From contig CM001633.1 of assembly GCA_000309945.1 (NCBI GenBank), forward strand, positions 580,723 to 644,722: a stretch of DNA of 64,000 nt, given 5' to 3'. The position numbers and the translations under genes were made by a program. The stretch comes from Leptolyngbyaceae cyanobacterium JSC-12 (GTDB lineage Bacteria > Cyanobacteriota > Cyanobacteriia > Leptolyngbyales > Leptolyngbyaceae). Each line of letters starts with the position of its first letter. Positions within the stretch are counted from its first letter, which is position 1. Below are positions 59,227 to 64,000 of the stretch, one piece after another. Below the pieces are notes generated by a model. That model did no database searches, was not told where the DNA came from, and saw nothing but the letters and a program-made list of their open reading frames with translations.

Positions 59227-61710
59227 CTAGTTAATTCCAGTTATGGAATATCCACTATCTGCGAGGATAGCAAAGTCAATGGCAGAAGGTTCAGATAAGA
59301 ACCAAGTCCAGCCATAACTCATGATCGACTGAACAGTGTTGTTAGGATGCCAGTAATCATAGGTTCCCGTAACAACATTCGGACCGTCTTGGGACTGTAA
59401 GGGGACGGGTGCATTTCCATTAGCTGCTTGTGCATATGTTCCGTTGAACGTAGCTTGTTGTGGTGGAAATAACGTTTGATTTACGTGCCCTTCCCAATTT
59501 AAGCCTATCAATCCGAGAGCATGTCCTATTTCGTGCAAAACAGCATTGTACAAAAATTGGTTGCCTACGGACGAAGCAATTGCAATTTGTCCTACTCTTG
59601 GTTTGATACTAGGCGAATATGCCCAGCCACCTATAGAATAGGTTATTTTACCATAACCACCTGCAGTGGTTGTATTGATGGTGTCTACAAAGATAACCAG
59701 GTCATCGACATACCTTTTGGTATTGAAACCTATGTTTGAATAGTCACCAGAGTCGTTAATTCGGAACAAAGTGTTGTTAAGTGTCAACCCGCTCCATTCA
59801 TTTGCAATTCTATCAGCCCATGTATCAGCTGCACTTTGTGCAATGGCACGTCGGGTCGAATTCCAAAATCCAGTGGTATCATTTCTAAAGTCTAGCTCTA
59901 TATTGAAATCAGTCAGGTTAGGCGAGTAAGTGTTGGTGACAGTTCCAATACTGTAAGAACCGCTATCACCAGAGCCACCTAAAGACCCGTAGTTAATAAC
60001 ATTTCCAGAAGAACGGTTTGTTGAAACACCGTCTACTTCAGCTAAAAACCATATGGTTTTCGGCTGATTCCAATTACTTGTAGTAAACGTAAGTCTATCT
60101 TGAGTGCCGTTTTGAAGATCGTTATCTGTATCTACTACTAGAAAGTTACCACCAACAAAAATAGTGTTTACATTCGAACTAGGAGCTGATGACAATGTTA
60201 CTTGTACTGTACCCGTTGACCCTTCATTACCATTAAAAGATAAGTTGGAGAAAACGACTTGTGGTTGACTTGCACTTACTGTTTTAACTTCAAGAGTCCC
60301 ATCTCCTGAAACCTGGTCTACTCTAAATACATCTACAAAAGCTTGAGCATTTGGTCCAGGTACGTTAAAACTAAACTGCTGTGTCAGTGTAGAGGAAGTT
60401 GCTGTTAAATCATATGCAGTTAATAACGTTTCGTTATTACTTGAGTCAATAGATTTAACCTCGATCCTGAAAGTATCATCGGCATCAATATCTACGAACT
60501 TAACTTCAACAGTTTTATTAAGGTTACCTGACCCGTCTTTCTCAAAAGTAAACCGACGGATGGCGGTATCGTATCCTGCTAACGGTTGCGTAACCGTACT
60601 CGTGTTATTCACAAAGTAATTTGGTTGTTCTCTCACACCCTTGAATGTCCAGCTATTAGCTGCAACCTGTGGGTAGGTGCCAACGTAAGAGATGGTACTT
60701 GGATTTGTCATTATCCAACTACCAACAACTCCCAGTGAGTAGCTATACCAAAGAAGGTCTGGTCTGCTTGTACCACCGTAGTTACCTACTCCAGCTAAAG
60801 TCCACCCAAAGAAATTACTAATAGGAAAAGAGTTAGAACTTACTTGAGATGTACCTTCCATTTCCCACCAACCCCCGACAGCGTTAGTGGCGTCTACCCA
60901 AAAGATGTCTGGGTCACCATCCCCGTCAAAGTCTGCAACAGATTGAATATCCCAGTTGGTTGTTGCCGAAGGTAATCCAACAATGCTTGCGATTGTTGTT
61001 CCACCATCTTCCATCAGCCAAACTCCATTATCCCCCGTTGAGATGTCACGCCAAACAATATCGTTTTGCCCATCACCGTCAAAGTCGGCAATACCACGCA
61101 CACTCCAAGGTGGTGAGACAGTATTTGACAAAATGGCAGTATTTTTCAGAGTGTTTCCACGCATATACCAAATGCCTAAAACGCCGTTTGAAACGTTCTG
61201 TAAAAAGACATCTCCTTCTCCATCCATGTCCAGGTCACCAGGTAATGCGTAGGCGTCAGGTGTTAGTGACTGACCAAACCCATACCGTAGAATCTTTTTA
61301 TCAACTGGACTGATTTGCCAGCTAAAAAAACCGGAGCTGTTATCACGTACTACCAAGTTTGGCATTACCTCTTCTAAGGCGGTTGTCACAGTTAGTCGAT
61401 AATTTACCGTCCCTGAAGTCGCATTAGCGACTTTGATGTAATAAATGCCGGGGTCTAAATTACGAGCAACTTGATCGTTAGTTGTTCCGGTATTGTTACT
61501 GTCTAAGACAGGTGACAGAGCATTTCCATCAAAATCAAGTACGCTAAGGTTCGCATTTGCGTCTAGATTTGACAGAAGAATAGTTAAATCTCCCCGTCGA
61601 GGGAGTTGGATTTTATAGTAATCTTCTTGGTTGGTTGTAGACACGGATTGATCTACAACATAGGGTGCATAAAGTGCTGGTGCATTTGTGTAAGGTGAAG
61701 GTGCAGGCAT
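59227..61710 (-). CDS. PPC / FG-GAP / metallopeptidase protein
   Basis: 827 residues, no signal peptide. Order: PPC (10-115, 'EDYYKIQLPRRGDLTILLSN'); FG-GAP repeats ('DLDMDGEGDVFLQNVS', 'DFDGDGQNDIVWRDIS', 'DFDGDGDPDIFWVDAT'); a beta-sandwich region ('GNEGSTGTVQVTLSSAPSSN', Calx-beta-like); C-terminal zinc peptidase with 'HEIGHALGLIGLNW' (H726, E727, H730) and Met-turn 'SIMSYGW' (797). The M10-type third His at +10 is Gly here, so the third ligand must come from elsewhere (H742 is near). A secreted protease probably digesting extracellular protein. Homologous to the N-terminal part of the giant protein. Confidence 0.8.
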   Translation of the reverse strand: MPAPSPYTNAPALYAPYVVDQSVSTTNQEDYYKIQLPRRGDLTILLSNLDANANLSVLDFDGNALSPVLDSNNTGTTNDQVARNLDPGIYYIKVANATSGTVNYRLTVTTALEEVMPNLVVRDNSSGFFSWQISPVDKKILRYGFGQSLTPDAYALPGDLDMDGEGDVFLQNVSNGVLGIWYMRGNTLKNTAILSNTVSPPWSVRGIADFDGDGQNDIVWRDISTGDNGVWLMEDGGTTIASIVGLPSATTNWDIQSVADFDGDGDPDIFWVDATNAVGGWWEMEGTSQVSSNSFPISNFFGWTLAGVGNYGGTSRPDLLWYSYSLGVVGSWIMTNPSTISYVGTYPQVAANSWTFKGVREQPNYFVNNTSTVTQPLAGYDTAIRRFTFEKDGSGNLNKTVEVKFVDIDADDTFRIEVKSIDSSNNETLLTAYDLTATSSTLTQQFSFNVPGPNAQAFVDVFRVDQVSGDGTLEVKTVSASQPQVVFSNLSFNGNEGSTGTVQVTLSSAPSSNVNTIFVGGNFLVVDTDNDLQNGTQDRLTFTTSNWNQPKTIWFLAEVDGVSTNRSSGNVINYGSLGGSGDSGSYSIGTVTNTYSPNLTDFNIELDFRNDTTGFWNSTRRAIAQSAADTWADRIANEWSGLTLNNTLFRINDSGDYSNIGFNTKRYVDDLVIFVDTINTTTAGGYGKITYSIGGWAYSPSIKPRVGQIAIASSVGNQFLYNAVLHEIGHALGLIGLNWEGHVNQTLFPPQQATFNGTYAQAANGNAPVPLQSQDGPNVVTGTYDYWHPNNTVQSIMSYGWTWFLSEPSAIDFAILADSGYSITGIN

Positions 61711-61759
61711 AGAGTGTTTGTCAAAAAGAACACCCTATGCTTGCAGAAAGTTTCATTTA

Positions 61760-62152
61760 TTATGTGCGCAATAGTGGTTCAGCCGTAGTTTGCGCTGCCG
61801 TAGGGTAGAAGACTGCTGGTGAGAGAACAAAATAACCAGCTAAAATTTTCGCTTCATTGTAATTTATTGAGCGATCGCCACTGAGAATTTTGTTTCCATC
61901 TCGTATATTTAGTAGTCTGTTTAAGTCTTCTACCTGTAACACCTCTTCTTTGAGCAGTTTTCCTAGAAGTACATGCGGTTGAAGATTCTGCTCAGCTAAA
62001 TTACAGTTCTCGAACTGTTCAAGAAGCTCTTTGACTTCTTTCTTTACTTGACTGGTGGAAGTTGACCGACCTTGAAGCTTCAGAGCTTGATATTGAAGTG
62101 AGTTTATTAACGTCTGTAATCTTTGATGGTAAGGTAACATCGATAGTTCCAT
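61760..62152 (-). CDS. HTH protein, HigA-like C-terminus
   Basis: 130 residues. 'LNIRDGNKILSGDRSINYNE' with 'AKILAGYFVLSPAVFYP' follows the XRE pattern of HigA-type antitoxins (seiL.GkR.is...i..La..F.vsp.vF). The first 44 codons overlap the next gene in another frame, so the true start may be later, at a GTG or TTG. No toxin gene is adjacent. Confidence 0.55.
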   Translation of the reverse strand: MELSMLPYHQRLQTLINSLQYQALKLQGRSTSTSQVKKEVKELLEQFENCNLAEQNLQPHVLLGKLLKEEVLQVEDLNRLLNIRDGNKILSGDRSINYNEAKILAGYFVLSPAVFYPTAAQTTAEPLLRT

Positions 62153-62489
62153 CCTCTATATATTGTTTTGCATTTTGCTGAAGTAGGCGTTTGTAGTTAG
62201 TGTTGAGGTCTAACCAATTACGACCTTTTTGCGTAATTGCATAAGGGCACCTACGCTCTATACCTTTGTGAGTTAATTTTTCTGTAAGACCTTTTTTAGC
62301 TAGGTTGAACAAGGCTTTAGCAATAGCATTTGGCGTGTATTCCCAAACACTACCTTGCTGTGCAGCCACTTTATGCAAGTAATGGTGCAGCACTATAGGC
62401 TGAAAGCTTTGATTTTTCAATGCGATTAGACATATCTCTTCCAGTCTAGAAACACTACTAAGCGGAGTTGCGAGGTTTATAGCTTTCAT
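62019..62489 (-). CDS. winged-helix-like protein
   Basis: 156 residues. 'NAIAKALFNLAKKGLTEKLT' followed by 'RCPYAITQKGRNWLDLNTNY' is a winged-helix pattern (helix, recognition helix, wing, 'ItqkGr..L'). Ser-rich C-terminus within the overlap with the HigA-like gene (134 bases). Possible regulator of the right-hand genes. Confidence 0.55.
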   Translation of the reverse strand: MKAINLATPLSSVSRLEEICLIALKNQSFQPIVLHHYLHKVAAQQGSVWEYTPNAIAKALFNLAKKGLTEKLTHKGIERRCPYAITQKGRNWLDLNTNYKRLLQQNAKQYIEDGTIDVTLPSKITDVNKLTSISSSEASRSVNFHQSSKERSQRAS

Positions 62490-62551
62490 AAAAATATGAT
62501 TAAATCGAGTACAAGGGTTTTATCTATCGAAAATAGCGCCTCGTGCGCGCC

Positions 62552-62713
62552 TTAGGAAAGTTCCTGTTCAATACACAAGAAAATAAAAAGAAAGGCTAAC
62601 GTTACGTATACTGCACAAAGTATGGCGGTAACTTTGTCCAGGGTTATCCCAGCAACTACTCCTAAGAAGATAGCTCCGATTAAACACCCAACGCAAGCTT
62701 CACGGTATTTCAT
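62552..62713 (-). CDS. small membrane protein, 53 residues
   Basis: Begins 'MKYREACVGCLIGAIFLGVV'; two membrane segments separated by 'GITLDK', with 'LAFLFIFLCIEQELS' last. Starts one base into the stop of the previous gene (TAATG), so translation is coupled. Function unknown; a phage-holin-like shape is only a superficial comparison. Confidence 0.55.
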   Translation of the reverse strand: MKYREACVGCLIGAIFLGVVAGITLDKVTAILCAVYVTLAFLFIFLCIEQELS

Positions 62714-62892
62714 TATTTTAAAGCCGAAACTATTAATGGAGCTGCTACTACACAGCTTAAGACGCTTAGAAAAGTAGCAGGCAGGAGAAAAATAGGATTG
62801 TCGTAATTATTAAAAATAACAAGCAGTGCTTGCCCTGAAAAAAGAGCAAACACTGCTGTAAGGAACAAACAAACCCTAGTTAGCAACTTCAC
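62713..62892 (-). CDS. small membrane protein, 59 residues, GTG start
   Basis: Two membrane segments: 'VCLFLTAVFALFSGQALLVI' and 'IFLLPATFLSVLSCVVAAPL'. Its GTG overlaps the TGA of the C39 peptidase gene (GTGA) and its TAA overlaps the ATG of the next gene, so three genes are coupled. No family known. Confidence 0.55.
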   Translation of the reverse strand: MKLLTRVCLFLTAVFALFSGQALLVIFNNYDNPIFLLPATFLSVLSCVVAAPLIVSALK

Positions 62893-63659
62893 AATGAAGT
62901 TTTTCCATCGACACTCTGTACAAGCCTACCCCATCCAGTGTGTGTACCGTCAACCTGCCAGCGGCGATCTAAAGAGGGATAAAACGGTATTTCAATTGAA
63001 CGTCCATTATGACTGGCATAGCTAAAAGCTACACCCCACGGATCGTTTGCAATGAACACCTGTTTATCTTCATCTACACCTGTTATTAACAGCACATGCC
63101 CACCACCAGTAGGAGCGTGTACAGGTCCGTGGTGTAATACACCAATCACAACCGGAAACCCACGCTTTAGTGAGTTAATAAGGTCGTCGAATCCCAGATT
63201 TTGGAAGTATCTAGAAACAATTCCAAATTTTGCAAGTGCTGCGGTATGAACACCCCAGTCGGTACTGTCACCAACTGGTTTCACAAATCTTTGAAAGTAA
63301 TCATCATCTCCAGCGATCGCTTGTGGTTTTAAGTACTTTAGCAACATAGCGTGGCTACTAGTTGAGCATGTTCTCCACCACTGTTCTTGGTTATCTCTTT
63401 GAGAGAAATAAGGAACTTTTAGTTCGATCTTGACTTTTTCTCCTGGACAATCAACATGTTCATCAAAGGCTAACCAAGTCTGGTAGCCTCCTATTGGCTC
63501 CTTAAAAGTAATAGAGCGGTGTTGGGCAACATCCGCACTATGCTTTGTGATTTCGAGTTCTGTACCTGATTTAATAAAATGCTTGTGGTTTTCTGCTAGA
63601 CGTGCAGCAGGTAAGACATCTTGTTTAAGGAAAGTATCATGAGTAAACTTGGCTTTCAT
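62889..63659 (-). CDS. C39-like cysteine peptidase
   Basis: 256 residues. The C39_2-type domain follows 'ELKVPYFSQRDNQEQWWRTC': Cys98 in 'RTCSTSSHAM', His188 in 'GGGHVLLITG' and Asp206 in 'IANDPWG' form the triad. The N-terminal 75 residues are a small beta domain. No signal peptide. Not fused to an ABC transporter, so not a classical bacteriocin exporter; its substrate is unknown. Heads a coupled set with the two small membrane proteins. Confidence 0.82.
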   Translation of the reverse strand: MKAKFTHDTFLKQDVLPAARLAENHKHFIKSGTELEITKHSADVAQHRSITFKEPIGGYQTWLAFDEHVDCPGEKVKIELKVPYFSQRDNQEQWWRTCSTSSHAMLLKYLKPQAIAGDDDYFQRFVKPVGDSTDWGVHTAALAKFGIVSRYFQNLGFDDLINSLKRGFPVVIGVLHHGPVHAPTGGGHVLLITGVDEDKQVFIANDPWGVAFSYASHNGRSIEIPFYPSLDRRWQVDGTHTGWGRLVQSVDGKTSL

Positions 63660-63723
63660 ATTTTTATTTTTTAACTCTTACGCCATTCTTACTTAGTAAT
63701 CTATACTATGCCAAGAGTTATTA

Positions 63724-63969
63724 TTAAGCACATTCGTCAAATCCAAAGCTTTTTAGATCGTTTAGTTGCTGCTGCTTAATGATGTGTCGAGGTCCGTATA
63801 ATTTGTCGATGCTAATCGTACCGTCTAGACATTTGGACAAGCTCAAGACACATGCAGTGTAAAAGATGTTGGGTGGTATCAAGATTTTCTGCTTGCGAGA
63901 TTCGACAACATGAGCGATCGCAGCCTGGATGTCAGTTGATGCAAAGTAGCAGATGCCATAATCACGCAT
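63724..63969 (-). CDS. hypothetical protein
   Basis: 81 residues, soluble, with 'CYFASTDIQAAIAHVVESRK' and 'NIFYTACVLSLSKCLDGTIS'. No family recognised. Start 'MRDYGICYF'; its upstream region runs off the window. Confidence 0.5.
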   Translation of the reverse strand: MRDYGICYFASTDIQAAIAHVVESRKQKILIPPNIFYTACVLSLSKCLDGTISIDKLYGPRHIIKQQQLNDLKSFGFDECA

Positions 63970-64000
63970 TCCCTATCCTCTGTTGGTTTTCACTTTGAGT

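Larger units (their letters stand above)
26520..64000. mobile_element. putative integrated plasmid-like element (right end outside window)
   Basis: Starts near the integrase and runs to the window end. Support: a tyrosine recombinase at the edge; nearly all genes on one strand with frequent 4-base overlaps; ParA, DUF932 and ThyX-like genes typical of plasmids and phages; GCGATCGC falling from about 40 copies in 26.5 kb to 5 in 37 kb; lower GC; and enrichment of TTATTAA. No rRNA, core metabolic or phage structural gene occurs in it. Confidence 0.8.

Noticed and set aside
26520-64000. A complete prophage
   Set aside because: No terminase, portal, capsid or tail gene is recognised; the content is plasmid-like. 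Structural genes beyond the window cannot be excluded.
1-64000. CRISPR array or classic restriction-modification locus
   Set aside because: No regularly spaced direct repeats were seen; the only methylase-like genes are truncated or degenerate, with no restriction endonuclease partner.

Overview
The window reads as cyanobacterial DNA made of two very different parts. From 1 to about 26.5 kb it is ordinary chromosome. The octamer GCGATCGC (HIP1) occurs about 40 times by eye, genes lie on both strands, and many encode cyanobacterial conserved families (DUF2358, DUF2996, a Mo-nitro_C protein, LpxA, rhomboid). The species cannot be named from this sequence. A filamentous, Leptolyngbya- or Oscillatoria-like genome is a guess.

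Chromosomal part: a TolC-like outer-membrane protein cut by the window start, an M23 peptidase, a two-gene ABC exporter, small cyanobacterial conserved proteins, an FAD oxidoreductase, an alpha/beta hydrolase, a TPR protein, an EamA exporter, an MltA transglycosylase, a TetR regulator next to an M24 aminopeptidase, a nitroreductase, a lone sugar-ABC permease, an orphan PAS histidine kinase, LpxA, tRNA-Tyr(GTA) and tRNA-Thr(GGT), a rhomboid protease, a phytoene-desaturase-like oxidoreductase and a ZnuA zinc-binding lipoprotein with a Zur/Fur-type box.

From about 26.52 kb to the end of the window lies what I interpret as a large integrated plasmid-like element whose right end is not seen. It begins with a tyrosine recombinase (+ strand) facing a probable excisionase. 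Almost everything after that is on the minus strand, in tightly overlapping genes. GCGATCGC drops to 5 copies in 37 kb, while TTATTAA (TTAWTAA on both strands) rises to roughly 55 copies against 3 in the chromosomal part. Modules, left to right: integration (26.5-28.1 kb); unknown proteins, one with an AP2-like domain (28.1-30.9); a degenerate ligase-like protein and a possible 2OG oxygenase (30.8-32.2); ParA with a large partner carrying a DUF3102-like and a methyltransferase-like region (32.2-34.5); a double ThyX-like protein (35.3-36.8); an envelope cluster of membrane proteins, M23 peptidase, Tat-exported lysozyme-like protein, trypsin-like protease and an FtsK/HerA-type ATPase (36.8-45.7); a DHH phosphoesterase with a LuxR-type regulator (46.8-48.5); five leaderless secreted-type PPC/FG-GAP proteins including a metallopeptidase (48.6-55.6 and 59.2-61.7); a DUF932 protein, a truncated Dam-like methylase and small accessory genes (55.7-59.2); small HTH proteins, tiny membrane proteins and a C39 peptidase (61.8-64).

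The most interesting candidate system is the 36.8-45.7 kb envelope cluster with the FtsK-like pump. No relaxase, VirB4 or phage structural gene is visible. One reading is a double-stranded-DNA transfer machine of the kind known from actinomycete AICEs, combined with ParA/ParB-like maintenance and a dispersed TTAWTAA motif. That reading is inference from gene content only.
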